From positions 1 to 64,000 of the forward strand of contig JAAAIG010000093.1 in the NCBI GenBank assembly GCA_015852425.1: DNA of 64,000 bases. The letters are read 5' to 3'. Below the pieces are notes generated by a model. That model did not search any database. It saw only the letters and a program-made list of their open reading frames with translations, and was not told where the DNA came from. This stretch comes from Gryganskiella cystojenkinii. Lineage: Eukaryota > Mortierellomycota > Mortierellomycetes > Mortierellales > Mortierellaceae. Shown one piece after another: positions 31,999-43,400 of the stretch (the first letter of the stretch is position 1; each line of letters starts with the position of its first letter). A program made the translations under genes and the position numbers.

Positions 31999-34020
31999 AT
32001 GGCATCCACTGCCCTGACTGGGATTCCCTCGACTCAGCCGTCGTGTGGACCCATCTCTTTGACCCAATGGCAACCGAATTGCAATACCAACTCCTCAACA
32101 GAGCCGATGGCTTGTTTCATCCAGCCGACTGGCTTCTTCTGTGCCCCCATCGCCACCACCCGTGGTTTCCTCTACTCTCTTGACAACAGCACCACTTCTT
32201 CTACAGCGACAACAAACAGCTCTTCTTCTACTGCACTTCCTCATTATATCCCCCGTCTCTCTGTCGCAACAAACAACAACACTACCGACCCCTCACCACC
32301 TCTTTTGGGTGTTGATGGTCAACCGGTCAATTATCAGGGTCCTGCGCGTCTGGGCCAAACCTGTCTCAGTCTCCCCCTTCCACCCACCACCGACCCATTG
32401 TTTCAGACCTTGGTCCAGGTCGCCAACCATCGATTGAACGAAACTCTAGGATACCCTCCCGGGTTAGGCGCCGGCCCAGATGTCCTCTCACTACGCGGGG
32501 ACTGTGAACAGGGCTCCTATTGTGACCTCAGCCCTGCAACGGCTCTTCCTGGTCCCAATGGTAGTAAAATTGGTATTTGCCGAGAACAATTACCAATATT
32601 TCACAACTGCACCTCGTACATGCAGTGTATCTCCCTGAGATGCAACGAGGGCTCTCCTTCCCCGGGAAGTGTCATCACCGCTCGGTCCCTCATGCCGACC
32701 TCTGGCTTGACTGCGGCAGTCAACCGTGCCGCATCTGTCTCCGGTTCTAGCAAGGCAGGTCCCGGTATTTCTGTCTGTCTACCCTCGAATCTTGACAGGG
32801 GCGGCGACGGAGCGGACAACGGAAACGGCAACACCGGATCCGGCAACAGCAACAACGGAGGCAAGGGAGGCCACTATGACAATTCCAAATTCCCAGCCTG
32901 GATGAGCGCCGTGATCGCCATGTTGATTCTCCTTGGGGGTGTCTTTATCCTGGGTTTGGTCCGGAGGAGGAAAAAGCTACGGGACGAACGGGAAAGGAAA
33001 ATACGAAAGCAGAGTCGAGCCATGGCTGCAGTCACTCCACGGGATCGAGAGCGAGAGCGGACCATTTCGTTTAACGAGAAGCATCACGCTACCTCCTCCT
33101 CGGGTACCACTGCGGCCCTGGTTAATGATTCCATCGGAGTCGCTGAAAGGGCATCATCTGCTGGCTCAGGAGGAGTCTTTTCGGGTCTGTTTTCAAAGAA
33201 TCGGAAAGGGGACCCTAGCGGTGACAAAGGCGGTCCAGGCGCTGCGAGTCATGGCAAACGAATGAGCAGCGGCAACAACAGATCTAAAAACAAGACCAAG
33301 AAAGAGTCGCCAATTTTATCCGCTACGTCCTCACATCTGAACGCCTCCTCAATTGTGGAGGAATCGATAATTTCTGTGGAGGAAAAAGAGGACGATGATG
33401 GCGAAGAAAGCGAAGTCGACTTTGCGTATTCCGTCGAGCAAGGCCGATTTGCGGACGGTATCGAAATCTCGGATGATATCGGTCCACCACTCTCACCCAC
33501 AACGACGGTCCGCGCCTCGAACATGGCTTCGATCGATTCGAACGCATCTTCTTCTTCCAATGCCCAACGTCAGAGTCCCCCATCCCGCCGCTCCATCACT
33601 ATACCCAGGATCACTACGACCTTGTCCCCACCAGCGGTCATCTCAACTTCAGGACTCGCTGAAAGTCAGTTCCAGGAAGGCGAATCCTTTACCGGCTCGA
33701 GACTGGCTTCTGCAGGACCACCCTCGTTTGTTTCGTCTGACCGGGGATCGTTGACAAACTCGTCAGCGTTCTCGAGTTCGAGACGTAGTTCGGGTCAGGG
33801 ACTATTGAACCCCGCCAACGGTTCTTCAACACCGCCGTTTTCGCCCTCTTCACCGTCGCAGTCGTCGCCATCGTCTTCACCCTATATGCAACTGCCAGCT
33901 CAACAACCGAGTTCTCCAATTTCGCCGATTTCACCCATATCTCCCAGGCCACCACTATCATCTGGTCCATCATCGAGACTTTCTCATCGACAGAGTACTC
34001 AAGCGCCCGCGTATCGATAG
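31999..34020 (+). CDS. Single-pass membrane protein with Cys-containing ectodomain and long cytoplasmic tail
   Basis: A single 673-residue frame with a good start context (ACAACAATGGC). Residues 1-295 are serine/threonine- and asparagine-rich, with many N-glycosylation sequons and spaced cysteines (PSCGPIS, PNCNTN, MACFIQ, DCEQGSYCDL, NCTSYMQCISLRCNEG), which suggests a disulfide-bonded extracellular or lumenal part. A glycine/asparagine linker precedes one hydrophobic helix at about 300-322 (SAVIAMLILLGGVFILGLV). A stop-transfer cluster RRRKKLRDERERKIRK comes next, then a long serine-rich cytoplasmic tail. No cleavable signal peptide is visible at this ATG, so either a reverse signal-anchor or a missed upstream exon is possible. 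The layout fits a cell-surface sensor-like protein, but no family is assigned. Confidence 0.8.
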   Translation: MASTALTGIPSTQPSCGPISLTQWQPNCNTNSSTEPMACFIQPTGFFCAPIATTRGFLYSLDNSTTSSTATTNSSSSTALPHYIPRLSVATNNNTTDPSPPLLGVDGQPVNYQGPARLGQTCLSLPLPPTTDPLFQTLVQVANHRLNETLGYPPGLGAGPDVLSLRGDCEQGSYCDLSPATALPGPNGSKIGICREQLPIFHNCTSYMQCISLRCNEGSPSPGSVITARSLMPTSGLTAAVNRAASVSGSSKAGPGISVCLPSNLDRGGDGADNGNGNTGSGNSNNGGKGGHYDNSKFPAWMSAVIAMLILLGGVFILGLVRRRKKLRDERERKIRKQSRAMAAVTPRDRERERTISFNEKHHATSSSGTTAALVNDSIGVAERASSAGSGGVFSGLFSKNRKGDPSGDKGGPGAASHGKRMSSGNNRSKNKTKKESPILSATSSHLNASSIVEESIISVEEKEDDDGEESEVDFAYSVEQGRFADGIEISDDIGPPLSPTTTVRASNMASIDSNASSSSNAQRQSPPSRRSITIPRITTTLSPPAVISTSGLAESQFQEGESFTGSRLASAGPPSFVSSDRGSLTNSSAFSSSRRSSGQGLLNPANGSSTPPFSPSSPSQSSPSSSPYMQLPAQQPSSPISPISPISPRPPLSSGPSSRLSHRQSTQAPAYR

Positions 34021-34205
34021 TGTTCAACTTTTCTTTACACTTGTTCAACAATCACCGTTTCTCTCTCCGTTTTACCTGCTCCTCTGTAATATAGTCTCTC
34101 CCCCGCCCCCCTTACTCCCCTTCATTAATTTCTTTGGTAAAATATTGACAGGAAAAAGAATTGCGAAACAGTGTTTTGTTTTATATGTGTCTATTGTGCC
34201 CTCCT

Positions 34206-36419
34206 CTAAAAGTCCCCTACATAGGGGGAGCGAGGAGAAGTCTGTCCAGAACGACCGGGTGAAGTCACGGCGGATGAAGAGGTCGAGGAAGGACCATCTC
34301 CTGGTTGTTGTTGTTGTTGCTGTTGCTGAATATTCTTCATGGTGACAATCGAGAGTCTGGAGTTGGACTTGAGTTTCTTCAACGAGGGCTTCTTGCTCTG
34401 TTGATGTTGCGTCACGGCCGCTGCGACAGGTCCAGAAGATCTTTGATTTGTTGTAGTTGCGCTCTTGGAACTCGTAAAAGATTTGAGTGACGCTGTGGGT
34501 GAGGCCAAAGCCGGAAGAGGATGAGCTCCAGCAGAGGGTGTGACGACCGTCCAAGAAGCGTTTGGTGTGGCCGCAGCCGAGGAATAGGAGCCTTGACCGA
34601 ACGAGTTAGATTTCGGGAGGTTGATCTTTCGAGGTCGATCGATCTTGGTACCGGTTTTCGTCGTTGCCGTCGTTGTCGTTGTTGTTGCTGCTGTTATCGA
34701 AGTTGGGACAGCAAGGTCGAGTTTTTGTCGTTCATTTTCTTTGGCCTCTTGTTCCTCCTCGGCGGCGATCTCGGTATCGTCTCTGGTGACGGCCTCTAGT
34801 CCCAACCCTGTAACAACGACTCTGGGAGAGTTGACCCTGGGAGGCGCTCCAGCATGGAGTGGTGCCAATGGAATGGTGGCTGCAGTCGAGGTCACATTTC
34901 CAGACTCTGAGCCGTCACGCTTAGAGAGATGTTTTTGTTCGATCCGTGCAGCCACGTTGACAAAACTCGGGAGGTACTCGTGTTGGTCCGAATCGAAAAC
35001 ATAACAGGCTGGACCGGGCGGGAACACGACATAGCGGGGTGAGGATGCAGTCGAGGAGGGTACTTCCTGTTGTTGTTGTAGGTCGGCTCCAGTGTCTTCT
35101 CGGTTCCACGGAGAAGGGTCGAGCAAGGTAGTCACTTCATCCTGCTGTTGCTGTTGCTGCTTTGGTTGGGATCGATCTGAGGTAGCGGGATAGGAATGCA
35201 AGGGGGCATCTGGTGCGATGGTATTGGACTCGACTGCCACGCTCTCGACATGTCCTGTTTTTTCTTCAGCAGAGGGCAAGTTCTTTGATTCGTGGTTGGT
35301 GAGGGTAGTCGATGGTAAATTACTCTCTGTCTCTGCTACTGCTGTCCCTGCTGTTGTAAAAGAAGCCTTTTCTTGTGCGAGATCAATAGGCAAAGTGGGC
35401 GAGTCTTGTGGTTGGATCAAGATGGCGGCTCTTGGCCGTGGCGGTGGCGACAATGTAGTTTGGACCAAGTTTGCGTCTGCGATGGCGGCTGCCGCTCTGG
35501 GGGACGCAGATGAACGAGTGGCTGGCTCTTTGACACCTGAAAAGTAGTATTGTTGCATCGACATGGGGATAGGTCCTTGAACATGCATCTGCGGATCATC
35601 CCTGGTTCGGTTCTCCAAGTCATAATTCAGTCCACGTTTACGTTCCTGTACATCGTAGTAAAGATCATCCTCATTGCCCATGGCGCCAACACGATTGTTA
35701 CCGGTGCTCTGTGCCTCGCCATAGAAGCCGAGTCCACCACCGGCACCCCCACCTCCAGGAAGAGTGTGTCCACCAGCAGGGAAATCATCTTCTTCGGGAT
35801 CGTCGGGTCCAAACTGGCCTCGTTGACCACGACGATCGTACTCTCGGTGTTCACCGTACCGACCAGTGGACCAACAAAATCCAATGATCAAACAAAAATC
35901 TATAACCCAGACCATGGCCGCAACGTATCCAATAACATAACAGGCTCGATCCATCTCTGAATAAGTGTTTCGACAGATCTCGTCCTCGCGATAACGCTGA
36001 CCGGTATTGTACGATGGATAGTGATGGACAATCTCGACGTTGTCCATTATCGGCGTAGCACCAGGTTCTACCGCTTGTCCGATTTTGTTACAGAGTACAC
36101 CTTGATGTAACAGGACCAGACCCAGGGTCGAGCCCGCAACGAGGACGGCACAGACAAAGAGACAGACGATCCCATGTAGATATGCCCATCGTCGTTGTTC
36201 CATTCGTCGTTGTTCCGGTTGTCGACGATGGTTCAGGACGGCCCACAATGCGTAAATGAAGGCCACTGCTCCCGAGACGACCATGACCAGTGGTTCATTT
36301 GTGAAATTGGTGTGGGCTTGCATCCTGTAGTGGAGTAAGAAGGCTGCGGTGGCGACTAAGGAGGTGGACAACGCTAGTTGGAGTCCTCGGACAATGTTAT
36401 GGGTTGGACTGGACGGCAT
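34206..36419 (-). CDS. MARVEL-like four-helix membrane protein with disordered C-terminal tail
   Basis: A single exon of 737 residues from the ATG at 36419. The frame stays open further upstream, but that part reads like an untranslated leader. Four membrane helices are clear, near residues 10-32 (LQLALSTSLVATAAFLLHY), 41-63 (LVMVVSGAVAFIYALWAVL), 80-105 (VCLFVCAVLVAGSTLGLVLL) and 155-180 (VIGYVAAMVWVIDFCLIIGF). Helices 3 and 4 are separated by a roughly 50-residue loop with cysteines. This is the MARVEL-type arrangement used in membrane microdomains and vesicle transport. Residues from about 190 onward are low-complexity, with glutamine runs near the middle and C-terminus and serine-rich patches. 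It converges with the preceding plus-strand gene, leaving 185 bp between stops. The specific role is unknown. Confidence 0.8.
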   Translation of the reverse strand: MPSSPTHNIVRGLQLALSTSLVATAAFLLHYRMQAHTNFTNEPLVMVVSGAVAFIYALWAVLNHRRQPEQRRMEQRRWAYLHGIVCLFVCAVLVAGSTLGLVLLHQGVLCNKIGQAVEPGATPIMDNVEIVHHYPSYNTGQRYREDEICRNTYSEMDRACYVIGYVAAMVWVIDFCLIIGFCWSTGRYGEHREYDRRGQRGQFGPDDPEEDDFPAGGHTLPGGGGAGGGLGFYGEAQSTGNNRVGAMGNEDDLYYDVQERKRGLNYDLENRTRDDPQMHVQGPIPMSMQQYYFSGVKEPATRSSASPRAAAAIADANLVQTTLSPPPRPRAAILIQPQDSPTLPIDLAQEKASFTTAGTAVAETESNLPSTTLTNHESKNLPSAEEKTGHVESVAVESNTIAPDAPLHSYPATSDRSQPKQQQQQQDEVTTLLDPSPWNREDTGADLQQQQEVPSSTASSPRYVVFPPGPACYVFDSDQHEYLPSFVNVAARIEQKHLSKRDGSESGNVTSTAATIPLAPLHAGAPPRVNSPRVVVTGLGLEAVTRDDTEIAAEEEQEAKENERQKLDLAVPTSITAATTTTTTATTKTGTKIDRPRKINLPKSNSFGQGSYSSAAATPNASWTVVTPSAGAHPLPALASPTASLKSFTSSKSATTTNQRSSGPVAAAVTQHQQSKKPSLKKLKSNSRLSIVTMKNIQQQQQQQQPGDGPSSTSSSAVTSPGRSGQTSPRSPYVGDF

Positions 36420-36724
36420 CCTCTGTTGTTCTCCTCTTCCTCTGGTATAGGGTGTTGATGATATGGGGTGTGTGAGGTCGAGTTGAAGGTTTTTGTTGGA
36501 AGGAAAAAGAAGAGAGATGGGACGAAGGGGAGGAGGAGGAAGGAAGGAAGAGGTACGGGGGGTATATTTGTTTTTTTTTGCTGCGTGGATGTGATTGCGC
36601 GCAAAAAGAGAGAGAGAGAGGTGTAGGTCGAAAGAAAGATTAAGAAGAAAAACTTGTTCTCGTTTCGAAAAAAAAAAGAGCCCTTGGCACTTACTCACTC
36701 AAATGAGATAATCCGAGACTCGGT

Positions 36725-36949
36725 TTATTGTGAAGGTTTCAGTACCTTCACCAGTCGCAGGGCTTTGTTATCATAACGTGGATACATGTCATGACACACA
36801 CGCTCACGAATATTGTTAACGAAGGAGGTAATCGAGCTTCTATATGTGCTATTACCATGGACAATGAAGACATCGCTAACCTGCACAGCCCTCCCGTCTT
36901 CACCATGAAAAAAGGACAAGCGTTTTGCTTTTGAACCCTCATAACCCAT
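36725..36949 (-). other. Coding-like 74-residue open frame, unidentified
   Basis: The frame MGYEGSKAKRLSFFHGEDGR ... VCHDMYPRYDNKALRLVKVL has normal residue balance and no low complexity, unlike most short frames here. It stays open upstream to about 36985 (EYFWWRLFQLI). It is in the same 0.8-kb patch as a clearly decayed frame on the other strand, so it is more likely a fragment of a mobile or repeated gene than a working gene. Confidence 0.35.
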
Positions 36950-37076
36950 AATGAGTTGAAACAGACGCCACCAAAAATATTCTCATCCGCACGTGACTGG
37001 TGACCTGTGGTAGTGAAAGGTGCTTGCGGTCAACCAAGGTAGCGATTCAACAACAAATGGCCAGGGCGACGAGTTG

Positions 37077-37415
37077 ATGGGCGCTCCAGTCCCAGCTTAT
37101 CCGGCAGTTGTTGCTCCTCAGGTCGACTTGATTGCACTCGCCGAGCTTTTACGCCTGCTCTCGAGAGCTGGTGCCAGTAGACCCCAACTATAATATGCAG
37201 CCCCGTTCAATGATATCGACTAGTGGTTTGTTGGATTTGGAACACACCCATCCATTTGGCGATTGAACAAGCATGATCCAAAATGGCGCATGAACCATGA
37301 TGCAGCCTTGCTGAAGCTAAATGCATGGAAACGTGTTATCATTGACGCTCTTCTTGAATGCATTGATACGGGACGGCAGTCATCACTCAACTACGCAAGG
37401 ACATTTTGGGTTTAG
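37077..37415 (+). pseudogene. Decayed reading frame with two internal stops
   Basis: One continuous frame reads as coding across 37077-37415 but is interrupted by TAA at 37191 and TAG at 37221. The segments are MGAPVPAYPAVVAPQVDLIA ..., YAAPFNDID, and WFVGFGTHPSIWRLNKHDPK ... LLECIDTGRQSSLNYART. The frame is kept through both stops, which points to a gene that died by point mutation. The family was not recognised; a transposon or repeated accessory gene is likely. Confidence 0.5.
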
Positions 37416-37483
37416 ACGTTTCAACGACAGAAGTGCTTGAAATATTTATTTCCTCGACAAAACGTTTGAAGATTTCCTAGATA

Positions 37484-40400
37484 TTAGACTGGAGGCACAG
37501 GCAAGGTCTTGACAGTACAACCCTCATGGCCAGCATCCACAAAGACAGCAAATCTCTTCACGTTTCCCAATCCGCCATCGTTACTGCCCGACGATTCTCC
37601 CTGTGCGGTCGCGCCGGTCGAGACTTGAGCATAAGCGAATCGACCGACTAAATCCGTATAGCCGTCCTTCCAGAACAAGGGTGCGCCTCCCTGCTTCATC
37701 TCAGCATAGACCTTGACATAACCGCCTCGGACAGGTCTACCTCCAGACTTGCACAAGACGCGCAAGTTACCCGTCTGTTCGAGACACTGGACAAGAATCG
37801 TCTGAGAGTAGTAAGCCTTCCAGGTCCGTTGAGCCGTAGGAGGGCTGGTTCGGATAGAGATCATGACGTTCGAGTTCAGGTACTGGTTCAGGATCGGGAT
37901 CATCAAGAGGCCATCGGTCTTGACTGCTCTCGTCAAGAAATGCGAGTCGACACCATTGGGCTTTAAGAGGCGGTAGCTGGTGCTACCACTGTCGCTATCG
38001 TTTCCGTTGCTCTGGTTGTTGTTGGATCCACTCGTTCCAGATTCGTTCTCACCCTGGTCGCTGAACGTGATGGGCGAGGACGAGAACATGGTTTCGGCAT
38101 CAATCGAGTAATACTCAACTGTGACCTCGCGGACACCGCGATGACGAACCATGATCGTGTTGCTGTTGCCTCCAATCTTGAACTCGGCCATCACTGGGAC
38201 CTCGGGACCAGAGTCGTCATCCCCTTTCTCAGCCTCGACCTCTGCTGCCAAGGCTGCCGCGGTCTTTTGATCCTCGCTCGATTCTGTTGTGACCGCTCCT
38301 TCAGCGGACGATGCATCCGTATTGCCTGAAGCAGTGGTGTCGAACCATCCTGATCCGGACAGACTCTGCAAAATCTCGTCGACATACAACTGCATGTCCT
38401 TGAACATCTTGTTCCATCGCTCGACAGGGTAGTTGCGATAAGTTTCCAAGACCTGTTGAACACCATCCAAATCCAGGACTAGATCCGAGGCCGAGGCATC
38501 AACCTGCACCTCGACACAGAGACTCAAGTAGGCACGGAGGTAATCATACTGGAGCTGGAAGAAATCAGTGTTGTCGCTGTTGTTCTTGGTTGAAGCGGCA
38601 GATGGGGCCATTGCGCTCAACTCGACAAACTTGTCCTTGGCTTCCAGGATCCTGTCCTGAGCGAGGAGGTAGACGATCAGGATCAAGATATCTTCGACAT
38701 CATGCTTGGGTTTCTCGCTCAAGAGTCGCAACAGTCTGTCGTACTGGTTCTTGAACTTGTCGTTCAAGATAGTCGAGCTCTTGGTCGCCTTGTGAGCTAT
38801 TACATAGGTGACGGACAAAAAAATTTCAAAAAAAAAAGTTAGTATTAATAACCAAAATTATTGAAGGCAAACAAAGAAAGCAGGCAGGCGGGGGGGGGGT
38901 CTTACCTCTGGCGTTGATCAAGGGGAAGTACTCGAGGTACTTGAAGGAGTTATCCCAAGAGCCCTCCAATCGCGAATGGGGTCTGCATTTGTAGACCTTA
39001 GATGTGAACCAGTCTGCCGGGCGCAAGTCCGAGATGGACTGTAAATACTCTTGAACCAACTCGACGTTCTGTGCGGCGGAGGCAGGAGAAGTCGCCGTTG
39101 TCCGCAAGCTAACCCTCCAGACCTGTTCAATATATTCTTGGCGACCTCTCAGGACCGAGGTCACCTGGTGCAAAAATCGACGATCCCGGATCAGGCGAGG
39201 GATCAACAACTCGACAGGCAAACTGCTGATGGGGCTGGTTCCCAACTTGACCAGGATCTCGTCCTGAGAGCCGCGTTTGAGGATATGACTCCACGTAGTG
39301 GTATCGGTCGTCTTTTGGAGATCTGCTGGTTGAGGGACAGACACCTTGAGAACGGCGGGTTCCGCAAACGCGATGATGTCCTTGTAATTAGAGACGTGAG
39401 CAGGGTAATGCGCGAATTTGCCTTGTTCAGGGAAGTAGAATCCATACTCGTACTCGAAGGTCTCATGAGGACTGAGTTGGATATCCTGTCCGGCTTTCAG
39501 ACTTCCGTTGACAGAGATGGATCCTTGGGGGATCTGAACTTCCAAATGTACCTTCATTGGATTGGGTGTCGCATCTATTAGAGCGTCGTAGGGGCAGAAG
39601 CATTAGTGTCCGAAACGTTATCATGGCATTTACAAAAATTGACAAATATCATTATCAAGTTGCAAAATAACAAAAGAAAAAGAAAAAGAAAATAACGAAT
39701 AGGCGTCTTACTCATAAGAACAACATGTGCGCCATAAGACTCCAAGGGTCTGAACTCGGATCCTGGGGCGATATAACGTCGAACCGAAGTCATCAACGTC
39801 TCATCGAATTCAGTCTTCTCATCCTGACTGTAGTACTGTTGGGTGACCAAGACCGATCCTTTCAGTGGAACCGATGACAACTCCTACAGATTGTTGTTTT
39901 TCAAAATTGTGTTGTCAGGAAATGGCAGCATTAAGAATAGGTTGCTAATGATATCAGACCAAAAAAAAATTGATCTGCGCTTTGATTTCTTTCTTTACCT
40001 TGATCGAAGAATGGAAGACCATAGCAGGCGATCGCGAAGAGATAATAAGGGATTGATCGGCTGCTCTCGTCATCGAGGCATCCTGAGGTTTGAACGTCAC
40101 GTCCAGAAGAGCCAAAGTTGCCATAGCTTCCGTGAACGATCCCGCATTGACAATGAAGTTCTAGTAGACAAAAAAAGCGATGAAAAAGGTTAATCTGAGT
40201 TTCGGAGAAAAGTAAAATAGGACGAAGCCAAAAAAAAAAAAAAAAAAAAAACGCAATATCGAAAACTCCAGCATATCGTTCAAACCTACGTGCGATAAGA
40301 ACGAACGGCCTTGAGACTCCTGCCATTGAACGAAATCCAACCAGAACAAGTTGGGTTCGTCTGATAGAGGATATTCATGCTTGAAATCCTGTCGACCATA

Positions 40401-43400
40401 GTAGTAAGTCTCAGCCATTTCCTTGGTCAAGTCCACAGGTTTGAATCGACTGTCCATCAATCGTGCGGATCGTTCCTCACGGGCGACCTGGAGTCCCGAC
40501 AGTTTTTTCTTCTTGGCCATCAAGAGCTCGCTCCTGTCACTGACAGCTGAAGAGCTGTAAGCCATTGGTGCCGACATCCGTGCTGCTCGGGTCGCAATCA
40601 TGTTACGGACTATTGGCGGCGATGGCATAGATAGAAGGTTCACAGAGCCTCCAGGTGCATTACTAGACCGCGGCATGGAGAAGTCTCCGTCATTATCCTC
40701 ACTCTCATCGTCGACCATAGCTGCTGCGTCGGCAAAAGCAATAGCCCGTGATGAACTATTACTAATATATCAGAGAAGAGGAAAAAGAAAAAAATAGCAT
40801 GAATATCATAAAGAAACCTAACACAATTTAAAAGAAAAAAAAAAGGTATTTCACCACTTACGTGACTACCGTATCGACCACGCATTCCGATTCAACAGTA
40901 ATCGCGACCTCCTCCATCTTGTTCGAGTCCATAACAGTTTGGAAGAGTCGAACGTCACTCGCGCTCTTAACCCCATGGACTCTGTCTTTGATCCACTGGC
41001 GAACTACAGCGCGCATGGCGGGGACACGTTGCGCCAAAAGACATTTCTCCATCACAGTCAACAGTCCAAACTCCTTGAGAGTCGTGTACTTTTCCAGAGG
41101 TGCATCCGTCAAGTAGTCGTCCATGAAAGATTTCAGCAGTTTGTTCTATCGTCAGGTCATGTCGTCGGTACCAGAAGTTAGTGCCGTGGTGCGTTTCACT
41201 AATAGCGCCAAAAAAGTAAACAATGGAACAACATTTTTTTTTACCTTCAAAAACGGCAGGACAACAGCTTGGAAGAAGGACTTATCCTTCTTGTACAGTA
41301 ACAAGTTCAACTCATGACTGCACCATTTCGAGAACTTTTCCTTCTTCGTCTCGCCCGAGAGACGGGACCAATCGACAATGAACCCAAACTTGCGCAGGGT
41401 CGACTTTTGTTCCTCCTGCTCCAAAAGCGTCAACATCAGATCGTAGACCTGGCTGACAGAGTTAATCACCCGAACTTGGGAACCAGAGCCAGCGGTAGAG
41501 TGCAACGTGATCGATGCAGCCAAGGTCTCTGCAGGCAAAGACGACAGTGGAGCTGAAGATGCCGTCGCGACAGGATCGAGGTCAATTCCAGTCCTTTCTC
41601 CAATATAATGCTTGGTCGGATCCATGTGGCTCTTGAACCGCAAATCCTTTTTCTCCATCCGAAGATGATCTGCAAGCTCTGGAACTACAAACGACTGCTG
41701 AGCGGCTTGATGGCCATCTGAGGCAAAAATCTCAAGGAAAGACCCTTCCTTCAAGGCCGAGAATGGTACCTTAACCACACCCGTGCTCTGATCCGGCACC
41801 AAATTCACCAGTGCCGCACTCGGGTGAACCAAAAAGTTCAAGGTCGGTGGGGATCTTGAACTACCCAGACTCGAGATCAACGGACCTTGCATCCTTGCAG
41901 CTTTACCACCGGTTGACTTCCTGGCCGTTTGTCTTGATCTGCCAGAACAAAGTTTGATAAAGCGGGAGTCACTACCGGCCATGGACTCCTTGGACATGGT
42001 CGTGTCGCCAATTGACTGATAAAAGAGTGGTACGATAAGCATAAAAATTGTTACCTCTTCTTGCACTTTTTCTTCATATCCCCAAAGTCGAACTCGTCCT
42101 CGCCGGTGACTTTGTTTCGATTGATTTTCGCAATGTAGCTTACCCAGGGTGTCAACAAGGCACTCGGTTTTGTCAACAAGTTTCCCGCCCAATGCTTCGT
42201 CTGAGCTCTGCGGTTCAAGATATACTGGTATTCCTCACCAAGAACACGTCCCGATTTGAAAGCTGAGACCGTCAACTCGTTCTTCTTCATAACCCAGGGT
42301 TGTTCTGGGTCCAAAACGCTCAACTGGTCAAAAGCCGTCTCTCCAAAGGGAACGAATCGACTAGCAATGATGCAGACCCTGGTATCCGCGGTCCAGTTAT
42401 GCAACTGGATCGCCACCTGTTCCGAGTCAATGTCCGAGACTGGGGTCGACATGTACAGAGGCGAGGTCGCGCTGTCGAGGATTTCCATCATTGGGTTGGT
42501 GCTGATCAAGTAATCCTCGAGCCCATGAATCCTAGATTGGGTCGCTTTGGCATTCGCAATCATGATATCGATCTTGATCGAATCTCCAATCCTAAGGTTG
42601 TAGAATCCGGCCTTGAGTCCGTGAATCGCCAACGCACCGTTATCCAACTTGATATGGTCCGTGACATCGTCCACAACGCAGCTATGACAAGGAATGTAGT
42701 AATGAGTAATAAGTGGGTTGATGAAATTGAAACGCGCTAGAGGCAAACTATACAAGTTTCAATTTGTTTTGTTTCTTTACCTATCCCTGCCGACATCCTC
42801 ATGTCGTCCAGTGCGTGAGAAGAGGGCAATTTTGCGGATCGTGTTCGTATCGCGCTTGTTCAAGGGCAGAATCACTGGCTGACCCACGACACCATGAATG
42901 TTACTGGGGTAGACGCGTTCGTTCCTTCCCGATAGCTTCCAAGACAGAGAAGTCGTGGTACAGGTCAACACGTCAATATCGTCCAAACGACCCAAATGAA
43001 TTTCGCCCGCATCGTCGGATTTCAGATAAAAAGCGATGTGCTCGTTCCACAACGGATGCTCGGCCGTGAATGCCAAGGGAACGTTGGTTCGTGTTTCACC
43101 TGTTTAGAACAGTGCAACAAGTCCAGTTAATATAACCATACTAATAACAGCTCCACTTTTGCAAAACAGCAGCATACGTCCCCGTCACTGACCATTTTTT
43201 CCAAGAATAAGAACCTTGTATCCCTTGGTTGTCTTTCTGAGTACAGTCAAAATCTCTCCGGGAACACGTTCAGAGCTCCATTGTCCATCGGATTCAAAAC
43301 TAACGGTCTGGTCGGCGTAAGGGCTAACAAAAGCGAACGCCACAAATTATAAGGAACGAAGGGTGAGCATATTTGAGATTTGTCATTGTGTCAACAAACA

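Noticed and set aside
36420..36698. N-terminal extension of the MARVEL-like protein
   Set aside because: The upstream in-frame part is low-complexity and polar or phenylalanine-rich like a leader, and the first helix starts directly after the ATG at 36419.
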